Counted from the first letter of the stretch, positions 7,638-15,837 are shown. The stretch: DNA of 20,112 bases from Psychrobacter sp. (GCF_030454045.1 NZ_JAKDJE010000055.1:1-20112); one strand, 5' to 3'. Notes: generated by a model from the sequence alone, not told the origin. Translations and numbers: made by a program.

Positions 7638-9101
7638 TTAGCTGATGTCAGAACACCAGTATTTGGTCGTAATATAGTCTTCAATACCATATTTTGAACC
7701 TTCGCGGCCAAAACCAGACTGCTTCACGCCGCCAAATGGGGCAACTTCTGTAGAGATGAGGCCGGTATTATGACCGATGATGCCGTACTCAAGCTCTTCG
7801 GTGACACGCCATGAGCGAGCATAGTCGCCACTATAGAAGTAAGCAGCCAAGCCATAAATGGTATCGTTGGCAGCACGAATCACTTCTGCTTCGTCTTTAA
7901 AGGTAAATATAGTCGCAATTGGTCCAAAGATTTCTTCAGAAGCGATATCCATATCACTGCTGATATCGGTAATAACGGTTGGGTTATAAGTCAGCTCTGA
8001 GGCATCATTGACACTACCGCCCGTGACCAGTTTGGCACCCTTATCTAAGGCGTCTTTTAGCAGGGCTTGTACTTTATCTAACGCTTTTTTGTTGATAAGC
8101 GGGCCAATATCCACGCCTTCTTCTAAGCCGTTACCCACTTTTAGTTCAGCGACTTTTTTGACAAAGACGTCTAAGAATTCATCTTTGATGCTGTCTTGCA
8201 CGTACACACGGTTGGCGCACACACAGGTCTGACCCGCATTGCGGTATTTAGAAGCGATGAGACCTGCAGCGGCTTTCTCAAGATCGGCATCATCAAAAAC
8301 GATAAATGGCGCGTTGCCACCCAGCTCGAGTGATAGCTTTTTAATAGTCGGCGCGCATTGTGCCATTAGCGTACGACCGACTTCTGTCGAGCCCGTGAAC
8401 GACAGCTTATGAATACGAGCATCACCCGTTAGGATTTCACCAATGGTTGATGATTTGCCCGTCACAATCTGGAGTACGCCTGCAGGAATGCCCGCTTGCT
8501 CTGCCAAAGCGCCCAACGCCAATGCTGAGAATGGCGTTTCGGTCGCAGGTTTGACGATAATTGTACAGCCTGCTGCCATCGCTGGTGCAACTTTACGCGT
8601 GATCATCGCTGCTGGAAAATTCCAAGGGGTAATCGCAGCGCAAACACCGACAGGCTGCTTGAGCACGACATGACGTAATTGCGCACTATTGGCAGGAATC
8701 ACATCGCCATAAACGCGCTTGCCTTCTTCGGCAAACCAGCGAATAAAGCTATTGGCATAACCCACTTCGCCGCGTGATTCAGTGAGCGGCTTGCCTTGCT
8801 CAGCGGTCATGATGATAGCCAAATCTTCTTTATTGGCATCAATCAGATCTGCCCACTTTTGCAGCAGCTCTGCACGCTCTTTGGCAGTTTTTGCCGCCCA
8901 AGCAACTTGCGCCTCATGAGCATAGGCAACGGCGTCATTGACATCATCGGTCGTGAGGCTAGGCACGGTACCGATAAGCTCGTCGTTGAATGGGTTATCG
9001 ACTTCAAGTACCGCCTCGTCACTGGCAGCATGCCAGCCGTCTTTGATAAAACAAGATTGTTTGAGTAGGTCTGGATTGGATAACTGTAGCGTATTTGACA
9101 T
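7638..9101 (-). CDS. gabD: Succinate / glutarate semialdehyde dehydrogenase, GabD type
   Basis: This 487-residue aldehyde dehydrogenase is of the GabD/DavD class, which oxidises succinate semialdehyde (and in lysine degraders glutarate semialdehyde), usually with NADP+. Visible residues are Asn161 in TPWNFP, Lys184 in IIVKPATETP, Glu259 in LSLELGGNAP, and the catalytic Cys293 in NAGQTCVCANR. Cys295 stands two residues on, a pairing linked to redox control in some homologues. The ATG at 9101 is preceded by AAGGAG at ideal spacing. An upstream in-frame start at 9119 would add six residues and lacks a ribosome site. It is first in the gabD-gabT order and divergent from the IclR regulator at 9321, which probably controls it. 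Confidence 0.94.
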   Translation of the reverse strand: MSNTLQLSNPDLLKQSCFIKDGWHAASDEAVLEVDNPFNDELIGTVPSLTTDDVNDAVAYAHEAQVAWAAKTAKERAELLQKWADLIDANKEDLAIIMTAEQGKPLTESRGEVGYANSFIRWFAEEGKRVYGDVIPANSAQLRHVVLKQPVGVCAAITPWNFPAAMITRKVAPAMAAGCTIIVKPATETPFSALALGALAEQAGIPAGVLQIVTGKSSTIGEILTGDARIHKLSFTGSTEVGRTLMAQCAPTIKKLSLELGGNAPFIVFDDADLEKAAAGLIASKYRNAGQTCVCANRVYVQDSIKDEFLDVFVKKVAELKVGNGLEEGVDIGPLINKKALDKVQALLKDALDKGAKLVTGGSVNDASELTYNPTVITDISSDMDIASEEIFGPIATIFTFKDEAEVIRAANDTIYGLAAYFYSGDYARSWRVTEELEYGIIGHNTGLISTEVAPFGGVKQSGFGREGSKYGIEDYITTKYWCSDIS

Positions 9102-9183
9102 GTTGACGCTCCTTGTCATATAGGTATGTTTATAAGAGTGGATATAATAGTAATCATGAGATAATGATTGATAATTATTTTTT

Positions 9184-9201
9184 TGTTCAATATACTGAAC
9201 A
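9184..9201. promoter_or_regulatory. Candidate IclR operator in the gabD/IclR divergent region
   Basis: TGTTCA (9184-9189) and TGAACA (9196-9201) are exact inverted repeats six bases apart, about 83 bases upstream of the gabD start. On the minus strand the TTGAAC inside it could act as a -35 element with CATTAT 18 bases on, so a bound regulator would cover the gabD promoter. A second, smaller dyad (CGTAT-N5-ATACG) follows at 9202-9216. Confidence 0.5.
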
Positions 9202-9270
9202 CGTATTCTATATACGAGACATCATTATAAGAACGATATGTCGCGATTTGCAACCCTTAATCTCATCATT

Positions 9271-9299
9271 TTGACAATTATCTTGTACTCCCTTATTTT
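9271..9299 (+). promoter_or_regulatory. Promoter of the gab-linked IclR gene
   Basis: A perfect -35 hexamer TTGACA (9271-9276) is followed after 17 bases by TATTTT (9294-9299), 21 bases before the IclR start. Spacing is ideal; the -10 matches four of six consensus bases. Confidence 0.5.
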
Positions 9300-9320
9300 A
9301 TTTCACTTTATAGGTTATTT

Positions 9321-10085
9321 ATGAGCTCGACTGCCGTACCTGCCCTAGACAAAACCTTTCAGATTTTGGACTTAATTACCGATAGCGCCCAGCCGCTGAC
9401 AGCCGCTCATATTGCCAAAGAGCTTGGATTGCCGCGCAGCTCTACGCACAATATTTTGCAGAGCTTACTGTCCAAGCATGTCATTTACAAAGACCCTGAG
9501 AGCCGTTTTTACTTGGGTTCTTACTTGATGTATTGGGCAGGCAAGTATGAGCAGCAGCAAGGCGTTGTACGATTGTTTAAAGATTTGATCGTGCAGTATC
9601 CAGTGCTACTGCAACACACGGTGACGTTGTCAAAATTGGATTTGGGAGAAGTGGTCTTTTTGGCATGTCATGAGTCGCCTGCTCCACTTGGTTTTACCTT
9701 CCGAGCGGGGGTGCGCGTGCCTGCGGTTTTTTCGGCGACAGGCAAAGCCATGCTCTCAACCTTGTCAATGGATAGCATAAAGTCACTGTATAAAGAGAAG
9801 TTCCCGACACCCATGACCCAACATGGCGTCAAAAACTTTGCGGATTTATCCACCGAGCTTGCGGCGATTCAGGAAAGTCGAGTGTCGCTCGATAATGGGC
9901 AGTTGCGTGATGGGATGTACTGCTTGGGTACTTATATTCGTAATGCATCAGGCACGGCAGTTGCTGGTATGGCAGTGAGTTTTCTGCAAGGAGAGTATGA
10001 GTCTAAACGGGCTGAGGTGAGTGCGGTATTGATTAAGTTGGCTGAACAAATTGAGCGGCATTTGGGCTTTATGGCTGACTCATAA
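9321..10085 (+). CDS. IclR-family transcriptional regulator (gab/dav cluster)
   Basis: This 254-residue protein has an N-terminal winged helix-turn-helix (about residues 8-68, with LTAAHIAKELGLPRSSTHNIL as the HTH) and a C-terminal IclR effector domain. The effector domain has the typical GFTFRAGVRVPAVFSATGKAML stretch (about 124-145) and a ligand-pocket region near DNGQLRDGMYCLG. It is divergent from gabD across 219 bases holding a perfect dyad, so local control of gabD-gabT is likely. The effector cannot be read from the sequence; GABA, 5-aminovalerate or a semialdehyde would fit the context. The ATG at 9321 has only a weak AGG ribosome site. Confidence 0.88.
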   Translation: MSSTAVPALDKTFQILDLITDSAQPLTAAHIAKELGLPRSSTHNILQSLLSKHVIYKDPESRFYLGSYLMYWAGKYEQQQGVVRLFKDLIVQYPVLLQHTVTLSKLDLGEVVFLACHESPAPLGFTFRAGVRVPAVFSATGKAMLSTLSMDSIKSLYKEKFPTPMTQHGVKNFADLSTELAAIQESRVSLDNGQLRDGMYCLGTYIRNASGTAVAGMAVSFLQGEYESKRAEVSAVLIKLAEQIERHLGFMADS

Positions 10086-10093
10086 TTGATTGC

Positions 10094-10309
10094 TTATGTG
10101 ACGTATTTGCAGGATTCATTATCATGAACGGCCAATATGGGCGCCATGCCAATATCGGTGGCAGCGGTAACCTCTAAACCCAATGCTGCTGGTTCTTTTA
10201 ACAATTCCGCCATACGCTCTGGTATCTCCAGCGGCTCAAACATTTTGCCGTAAATAAAATACGGCAGTGGTCTATGCAGGCTTAGGTTTTCATGGCTGTA
10301 TATTTTCAT
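10094..10309 (-). pseudogene. Acetylpolyamine amidohydrolase (histone-deacetylase family) N-terminal remnant
   Basis: The 71-residue frame begins MKIYSHENLSLHRP and continues with EIPERMAELLKEP and GLEVTAATDIGMAPILAVHD. This follows the N-terminal pattern of bacterial acetylpolyamine amidohydrolases (SxxxxLHxP, PPFExPERAExLL, GxxxILxVHDxxYLxFL). Full-length members have about 340 residues and carry the zinc-binding His and Asp motifs later; all of those are missing here. Right after VHDNE the frame reads SCKYVT and stops, and the DNA beyond is the end of the IclR gene, so the 3' portion has been deleted. I chose the ATG at 10309 because AAGGA stands nine bases before it; an ATG at 10318 directly abuts that site. 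The family deacetylates N-acetylputrescine and similar compounds. No active product is expected. Confidence 0.62.
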
Positions 10310-10411
10310 GCTTAACATTCCTTGTTTTACACTACTTGGTTTAGATTGTTTTGTTTAAAAATTCCATTTTTTAGTATTTATCACTGTAGAGATACTGTGG
10401 TAAGCATTGAA

Positions 10412-11620
10412 CTAAACAATGCCGTCCGCCTTTAGCTTGGCGATCATTGCGCTGTCGTAGCCTAAATCTGCAAGCGTACTGTCAGTATGCTCACTCAACT
10501 GCGGTGGCGGCGTTCGATAGCTGACAGGGGATGCAGAGAGTTTTATCGGATTACCAAGGGCGCGAACGGGGCTGCCTTGCTGAGCGAAACTCACGATCAT
10601 TTCTCGCGCTTGTGCTTGCTGCATTGCCAAGGCTTCCGCGACATTATGAATCGCACCGCAAGGTACGCCCACCTGATCTAAAGCCGCCAGCCAATAATCA
10701 CGCGAATGTTTGGCAAACGCTTTAGTCAACTCAGCACACAGCAGCTCACGATTGGCAACGCGATTGGGATTGGTCGCAAAACGCCTATCAAGATGCCAAT
10801 CAACTGACAATACCTCACACAGTTTGGCAAATTGATGATCATTACCGCAGGCCAAAATAAAGTGCGCCTCCCCTTTAGCCGCAAACACTTGATAAGGCAC
10901 AATATTAGGATGCTGATTGCCCAATCTTGGTGGAATCTTATCTGAAGCCAAATGATTCATGCCGACATTGGCTAGCATAGACAGCGCACTGTCTAAGAGT
11001 GCGACATCGACATGTTGACCAACGCCAGTATGTTGACGCGCCAATAGCGCCGCTTGGATACCAATGGTCAGTTGCAAACCTGCAAATAAATCAATCACTG
11101 CGACGCCAACTTTGTGTGGTTCGCCATCACTTGGTCCTGTGATACTCATCAACCCTGACAACCCTTGAATAATATAATCATAACCGGGACGCTTGGCATC
11201 TGGTCCTGTCTGCCCAAACCCTGTCAAAGACGCATAAATCAGGCGCGGATTGTCTTGTTTTAGGCTGTCGTAATCTAGGCCATATTTTTTGAGACCGCCG
11301 ACTTTGAAATTCTCTACCAAAATATCACTGTCAGCGATGAGCTGTTTGATTATGGTCTGCCCTGCTGGCGTGGTGATGTCTACCGTGAATGATTTTTTAT
11401 TGCGATTGATGGTAGCGTAATAAGCGGAGGTGTCATCGCTGAAGGTTGGCGGTGCCCAGTGGCGCGTCTCATCACCGATATGTGGACGCTCAACTTTGAT
11501 GACGTCTGCACCCAGATCAGCGAGCACTTGCGTACAAGAGGGACCTGCCAGCACTCTCGACAAATCAAGCACTTTGATACCCTGCAATGCGCCCTTTTGC
11601 GTACTATCCATGTCCGTCAT
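10412..11620 (-). CDS. Family III (CaiB/BaiF) CoA-transferase, probably succinyl-CoA:glutarate type
   Basis: This 402-residue protein shows the CaiB/BaiF layout: GIKVLDLSRVLAGPSCTQVLADLGADVIKVE (14-44), NRNKKSFTVD (72-81), ENFKVGGLKKYGLDYDSL (103-120), TGFGQTGPDAKRPGYD (133-148) and the likely catalytic Asp177 in GVAVIDLFAG. The family moves CoA between carboxylic acids through an aspartyl-CoA thioester. It lies downstream of glutaryl-CoA dehydrogenase on the same strand, matching the arrangement of succinyl-CoA:glutarate CoA-transferases, so glutarate activation is the probable role. The ATG at 11620 is chosen over 11626 because AAGGG lies six bases before it and directly abuts the upstream ATG. 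A gap of about 209 bases separates it from the dehydrogenase gene, so it may have its own promoter. Confidence 0.87.
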   Translation of the reverse strand: MTDMDSTQKGALQGIKVLDLSRVLAGPSCTQVLADLGADVIKVERPHIGDETRHWAPPTFSDDTSAYYATINRNKKSFTVDITTPAGQTIIKQLIADSDILVENFKVGGLKKYGLDYDSLKQDNPRLIYASLTGFGQTGPDAKRPGYDYIIQGLSGLMSITGPSDGEPHKVGVAVIDLFAGLQLTIGIQAALLARQHTGVGQHVDVALLDSALSMLANVGMNHLASDKIPPRLGNQHPNIVPYQVFAAKGEAHFILACGNDHQFAKLCEVLSVDWHLDRRFATNPNRVANRELLCAELTKAFAKHSRDYWLAALDQVGVPCGAIHNVAEALAMQQAQAREMIVSFAQQGSPVRALGNPIKLSASPVSYRTPPPQLSEHTDSTLADLGYDSAMIAKLKADGIV

Positions 11621-11805
11621 AATCATCCCTTATTGTCTTTGATGGCCTGTTTGAGCATAAAATTGCTATTCATCAGGTATTTTTCGTCTTTTGTGGTGAC
11701 GTGTATTGAATAGATGAGGAATAACAACTGAAAAACGTACGCCACTGTTAATGCTCTTCTTTACAAAAAGCCAAGCAGCAACGTACGTAATGAAGTACCA
11801 CTTTG

Positions 11806-11833
11806 TTAAATATTCTTAGCTAAAAATATTTAA
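11806..11833. repeat. AT-rich hairpin covering the gcdH stop codon
   Basis: TTAAATATT (11806-11814) pairs exactly with AATATTTAA (11825-11833). After one mismatch the pairing continues inward as TTA with TAA around a two-base loop. The right arm contains the stop codon of the glutaryl-CoA dehydrogenase gene. There is no T-tract after it on the minus strand, so it may protect the mRNA end rather than terminate. Confidence 0.45.
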
Positions 11834-13014
11834 AAGAACGCCTGAATGCCTGTCTGTGCACGGCCTAAGATAAGCGCATGAATATCATGCGTGCCCTCGT
11901 AAGTATTGACGGCTTCCAAGTTCATCACGTGACGGATGATGTGGAACTCATCAGAGATACCATTACCACCATGCATATCGCGGGCGATACGAGCGATATC
12001 GAGCGCTTTACCGCAGTTGTTACGCTTAATCATGGAGATCATCTCAGGGGCGACATTGTGCTCATCCATCAAACGGCCGACACGTAGTGCAGCTTGTAGA
12101 CCAAGCGCGATTTCGGTTTGCATATTGGCAAGCTTTAACTGCACCAGTTGGGTGGCGGCAAGCGGACGACCAAACTGCTTGCGATCTAGCGTGTACTGAC
12201 GGGCGGCTTTCCAGCAGAACTCTGCTGCACCCATACTGCCCCACGCGATACCATAGCGCGCTTTATTTAAGCAGCCAAACGGCCCTTTTAAACCACGGAT
12301 ATCTGGAAAAGCATTGGCTTCAGGCACAAATACCTTGTCCATGACGATCTCACCAGTGACCGAGGCGCGTAGTGAGAACTTGCCTTCGATTTTCGGCGCA
12401 GATAGGCCTTTCATGCCTTTTTCTAAGACAAAACCACGAATCTCGCCTGCATCATCTTTTGCCCAGACCACAAACACATCCGCGATAGGACTGTTGGTAA
12501 TCCACATTTTATTACCCGTCAGCTCATAACCACCATCAACGGCGCGCGCACGCGTTGACATTGAGGCAGGATCAGATCCTGAATCAGGCTCAGTCAGACC
12601 GAAGCAGCCGACGTACTCACCTGTGGCAAGTTTTGGCAGATACTTTTCTCTTTGCTCTTCTGTTCCATATGCCCAGATCGGATGCATCACTAGGCTTGAC
12701 TGCACACTCATCGCTGAGCGGTAGCCTGAGTCGACCGCTTCCACTTCCTTGGCAATCAGACCATAAGCCACACTCGATAGACCTGCGCAGCCGTAACCTT
12801 CGATGGTCACGCCAAGCAGACCCATCTCACCCATTTGACGCATGATATTACGATCAAAATGCTCATTGCGATTGGCATTGATAATACCGGGCATCAATTC
12901 CTTTTGAAAAAATTGACGGGCACTGTCAGTGACCATACGCTCTTCTTCAGTGAGCTGATCACGTAATAAAAAAGGATCTTCCCAATCAAAGCGTGGGCTG
13001 GTAGATGTTGCCAT
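11830..13014 (-). CDS. gcdH: Glutaryl-CoA dehydrogenase
   Basis: This 394-residue FAD enzyme of the acyl-CoA dehydrogenase superfamily oxidises and decarboxylates glutaryl-CoA to crotonyl-CoA, passing electrons to ETF. The assignment is specific: GYRSAMSVQSSLVMHPIWAYG (97-117) carries Arg99, which binds the glutaryl carboxylate, and NTYEGTHDIHALILGRA (370-386) carries the catalytic Glu373. FGLTEPDSGSDP (138-149) and WITNSPIADVFVVWAK (171-186) are the flavin-region motifs, and the length equals that of mature enzymes. The ATG at 13014 follows AAGGAG at good spacing; an upstream ATG at 13038 would add eight residues. It is divergent from the IclR gene at 13190 and precedes the CoA-transferase gene, giving a glutarate activation and oxidation pair. 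Confidence 0.95.
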   Translation of the reverse strand: MATSTSPRFDWEDPFLLRDQLTEEERMVTDSARQFFQKELMPGIINANRNEHFDRNIMRQMGEMGLLGVTIEGYGCAGLSSVAYGLIAKEVEAVDSGYRSAMSVQSSLVMHPIWAYGTEEQREKYLPKLATGEYVGCFGLTEPDSGSDPASMSTRARAVDGGYELTGNKMWITNSPIADVFVVWAKDDAGEIRGFVLEKGMKGLSAPKIEGKFSLRASVTGEIVMDKVFVPEANAFPDIRGLKGPFGCLNKARYGIAWGSMGAAEFCWKAARQYTLDRKQFGRPLAATQLVQLKLANMQTEIALGLQAALRVGRLMDEHNVAPEMISMIKRNNCGKALDIARIARDMHGGNGISDEFHIIRHVMNLEAVNTYEGTHDIHALILGRAQTGIQAFF

Positions 13015-13094
13015 GTGGATCTCCTTGATATCAGTCATCCTGACTGATGAGTGGTGATAAATACATAATTTGAGTAACCAGTCATTGACTTAGT

Positions 13095-13120
13095 TATTCC
13101 GCTGTGCGAAACTTAGTTTC
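13095..13120. promoter_or_regulatory. Dyads in the gcdH/IclR divergent region
   Basis: GAAAC (13108-13112) and GTTTC (13116-13120) are exact inverted repeats three bases apart. Overlapping this, TTCCGC and GCGAAA form a second near-palindrome around TGT. They lie about 95 bases upstream of gcdH and 70 bases upstream of the IclR ATG, as expected for a shared operator. They are short enough that chance cannot be excluded. Confidence 0.35.
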
Positions 13121-13189
13121 ATAATTTAAAACTATTTAAGCAAACTTTCGCGGCGCTGTAAACCACTATTCAAAAAAGATGAGTATAAA

Positions 13190-14020
13190 ATGACAACACC
13201 CCTATCAAACACAACCCCGCTACTCGATCGAATGCAGTCACTGATAAGCCAAAGCAAAGAATTGAATGATCGGCAATTTGTAACCGCACTAGGCCGCGGA
13301 CTGGTTATACTGGCTGCCTTTGAACACCATGAGCGCCTTACCCATCAGCAGTTGTGTCAGATGACCAAACTGCCAAAAGCGACCATTACTCGCCTGATCC
13401 ATACATTAATTACGCTCGGGTTTTTGCGTACCAATGAGTACGGACAATATCAACTGGGCAGTAATGCGGTGCGCTTGAGTGCCACGGCATGGAGTCGCCA
13501 TGACATGGTAGCGTACGCTGAGCCATTACTGAGACAGTTTGCTAGCGAAAATGAGGTATCAGTGAATCTAGCAACCGAGGTGGAAGGAGAGATGCGCTAT
13601 CATGCTTGCTGCCGTAGCCCCGCTCGCCTATCGGTCAACCTGCAAGTCGGCTCAGCGGTACCCGTGGCACGCACGGCGATTGGGCGAGCGTTTTATGCAG
13701 CAAGCTCACGGGCAAGGCAGGCGGTCATTATTAACAATTTAAAAGAAAGTTTGTCTAATGAAGCGTTTACTCATGCAAAAAGCGCCCTAACCTGCGCGGC
13801 AGAGCACTATGAGCAATACGGCTATACCGTCTCTGATGGGGAGTTTTCTACTGATATATTGGCAGTCGCGGTGGGCGTCTATGATGTCGCCACGGGGCAA
13901 TACGCCTATTCGCTCAATGCCAGTGTACCAAGCGCTAATTGGGAAGCGGACGACTATGCGGCAATCATAGTGCCAAAATTGCAGGCGTTGGCGGAGCGGA
14001 TTGGCGGTGGTGATGCGTAA
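13190..14020 (+). CDS. IclR-family transcriptional regulator (glutarate branch), PcaR/PobR-like
   Basis: This 276-residue protein carries an extended N-terminus, then a winged helix-turn-helix (about residues 28-92; FVTALGRGLVILAAFE, then LTHQQLCQMTKLPKATITRLIHTL) and a C-terminal effector domain with SVNLQVGSAVPVARTAIGRAF. The ALGRGLxILxxF opening is typical of the PcaR/PobR branch of IclR regulators, which often activate aromatic or dicarboxylate catabolism. It is divergent from gcdH across 175 bases holding short dyads, so it probably controls gcdH and perhaps the CoA-transferase. The effector is unknown; glutarate or glutaryl-CoA would fit. It converges on dld with a 44-base gap in which no clear terminator is seen. 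The ATG at 13190 has no strong ribosome site. Confidence 0.87.
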   Translation: MTTPLSNTTPLLDRMQSLISQSKELNDRQFVTALGRGLVILAAFEHHERLTHQQLCQMTKLPKATITRLIHTLITLGFLRTNEYGQYQLGSNAVRLSATAWSRHDMVAYAEPLLRQFASENEVSVNLATEVEGEMRYHACCRSPARLSVNLQVGSAVPVARTAIGRAFYAASSRARQAVIINNLKESLSNEAFTHAKSALTCAAEHYEQYGYTVSDGEFSTDILAVAVGVYDVATGQYAYSLNASVPSANWEADDYAAIIVPKLQALAERIGGGDA

Positions 14021-14064
14021 AAGTAAGCGACTGTCACTTCAAGCCTCATCACCATTATAAATGG

Positions 14065-15837
14065 CTATAAACAGCACGCGCAGTTGCGTTTGGTTTTTGG
14101 CATTTGACCGATACCAGGGTTAAAAGTATTGGTAGGATCTAGGCGCTCATAAAATTGCTGCAAATCAGGTTCGGCTTCATATAAGTGGCCGACATTATGC
14201 TCAGCAGGGTATTTGGCACCGCGCTTGTTTAATAGCTCAAGCATCATCTTTTTGACCTGCTTGGCATCACTGCCCTTTTTTAAAATATAATCTTGATGAA
14301 ACACATAACAAAAAAAGTGACCGTAATACAGCTTTTTTTCTAAGTGCTGAGTGATGCTCTCAGGCAAATTTTCCAGCCAATCAAGCGTATTACGCGGGAT
14401 AGCAATATCGAGCGCCAGTATCTCTCCGGCGGTCTCTTCATGCATGACTTCATAACGTATGGCGGCCCCTGCGGCAGCAAAGCGATGCAAAAAGGCGCTG
14501 TCTGACTCAGCTTGCGTGCAGGTAAAATAACTGCCCGTTTCTGAGTCTGCAAAAAACGACTCTAAAAAAGACTGTGCCTCATAGATGCCCTCATCACTCA
14601 TTTTGATAATCAGGTGATGCTCATACTGGTTGCGGTACTCAAGCATGCGCTTGGGCAAATGCTGCGGCAGTACTTGGGCGATCATTTGCATGACTTTATC
14701 GGTCAAATGATTGGGCACCCATGACCACTTACTCAGTTTGGCATCAATACTGCCTTTGATAGAAAACAGCTTAGGCAAAGCATTGGTACCCAGATGTTTG
14801 ATGCTCAAAAAGGTGTCTTTGCCGTACTTGGCAGACACATCAAATATATCGCGGTGCATATATTCGCCCACTTCAGGGACATTTTTAAAGCTCGATAGTA
14901 TTTGTCGTCTCAGTAGTGCCAGCTCATACACACTATTGCTACCGACATAAAAGGTTTGCTCTTTGGTTGCGGTGGGATACGTATCCAGACGAACGGCAAA
15001 AACAGCCAACTTGCCTGCACAGCCACTGGCTTCATACAGCCTGCGCTTATCCGCATTAAAGCGGCTCGGCGTGTCGGCATTGACATCCTGTATTCGGGCG
15101 ACATACTCTTTGTCTGAGGCCAGTTTGTTGCTTTGGGATAACTGTGACTTGTCAAAATAGCCGTTTTGTAAATTGGTGAGGATTTCTTCAGGCGTATCAC
15201 CCAAATCGACCTCTAAATGATTCACCAGTACCAGCTGACCGTGCTCGTTGATTTGCGCAAACAGCGACAGCTCCGTGTAAGCAGGGCCTCGTTTGACCAG
15301 CGCGCCGCCTGAATTATTGGAGACACCGCCGACGATTGACGCCCCCAAAGTCGATGAGCCAATCACCGAGTGCGGCGCTCGATTGACCGCTTTTAGCTCG
15401 TTCTGCAATTGATGCAAAGTCGTACCCGGTAGGCTGATAATTTGCTCATTATCATTGATCAAATACAGCTTATTTATCGCCAGTGTATTGATCACCACCA
15501 CGGGTCTGTCGTAGTCATCACCGCTGGGCGTTGAGCCTTCTGTCAGACCTGTTTTGGCCGCCTGCATGATGATGATACAGTTGCCCTCAATACACACTTC
15601 CAGACATTGCCAAATTTCAAACAGCGTTTGCGGAAACAACACTGCCAGCGCGCTACCGCCGCCTGAGCGCCAGCCTATGCGGTAGTGCTCATTTTTTGCT
15701 GGATCTGCCTGTATATTGGCAGCACCCAGTATTTTGGTCAATTTAACCAACACCTGATCTGATGGTAGCTGGCTTGTATAGGAGGCGGTCGATCGATAAC
15801 GGTTCATTACTTGCTCTTTTTTTTGCTGTGCATTCAT
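14065..15837 (-). CDS. dld: Quinone-dependent D-lactate dehydrogenase
   Basis: This 590-residue FAD flavoprotein oxidises D-lactate to pyruvate at the inner membrane and reduces quinone. The FAD-binding PCMH domain is clear: GWRSGGGSALAVLFP (55-69), MQAAKTGLTEGSTPSGDDYDR (91-111), PHSVIGSSTLGASIVGGVSNNSGGALV with RGPAYTELS. The C-terminal half is the Dld membrane-binding domain; AEHNVGHLY and DPTNTFNPGIGQMPKTK are typical of the C-terminal end. The protein ends NCACCL, an unusual Cys-rich tail. Its ATG overlaps the lctP stop by four bases (ATGA), so the two genes are translationally coupled. An AAGGA site lies inside the lctP end. A second ATG ten codons on is possible. Length is close to the E. 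coli enzyme (571). Confidence 0.95.
   Translation of the reverse strand: MNAQQKKEQVMNRYRSTASYTSQLPSDQVLVKLTKILGAANIQADPAKNEHYRIGWRSGGGSALAVLFPQTLFEIWQCLEVCIEGNCIIIMQAAKTGLTEGSTPSGDDYDRPVVVINTLAINKLYLINDNEQIISLPGTTLHQLQNELKAVNRAPHSVIGSSTLGASIVGGVSNNSGGALVKRGPAYTELSLFAQINEHGQLVLVNHLEVDLGDTPEEILTNLQNGYFDKSQLSQSNKLASDKEYVARIQDVNADTPSRFNADKRRLYEASGCAGKLAVFAVRLDTYPTATKEQTFYVGSNSVYELALLRRQILSSFKNVPEVGEYMHRDIFDVSAKYGKDTFLSIKHLGTNALPKLFSIKGSIDAKLSKWSWVPNHLTDKVMQMIAQVLPQHLPKRMLEYRNQYEHHLIIKMSDEGIYEAQSFLESFFADSETGSYFTCTQAESDSAFLHRFAAAGAAIRYEVMHEETAGEILALDIAIPRNTLDWLENLPESITQHLEKKLYYGHFFCYVFHQDYILKKGSDAKQVKKMMLELLNKRGAKYPAEHNVGHLYEAEPDLQQFYERLDPTNTFNPGIGQMPKTKRNCACCL

Noticed and set aside
9143..9148. 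TATAAT on the plus strand in the gabD/IclR region
   Set aside because: It lies about 170 bases before the IclR start, while a better spaced TTGACA/TATTTT pair lies 21 bases before it; probably chance in AT-rich DNA.
14008..14054. TGGTGATG / CATCACCA inverted repeat between the second IclR gene and dld
   Set aside because: The 31-base loop is long, there is no T-tract, and one arm is in coding sequence; not convincing as a terminator.
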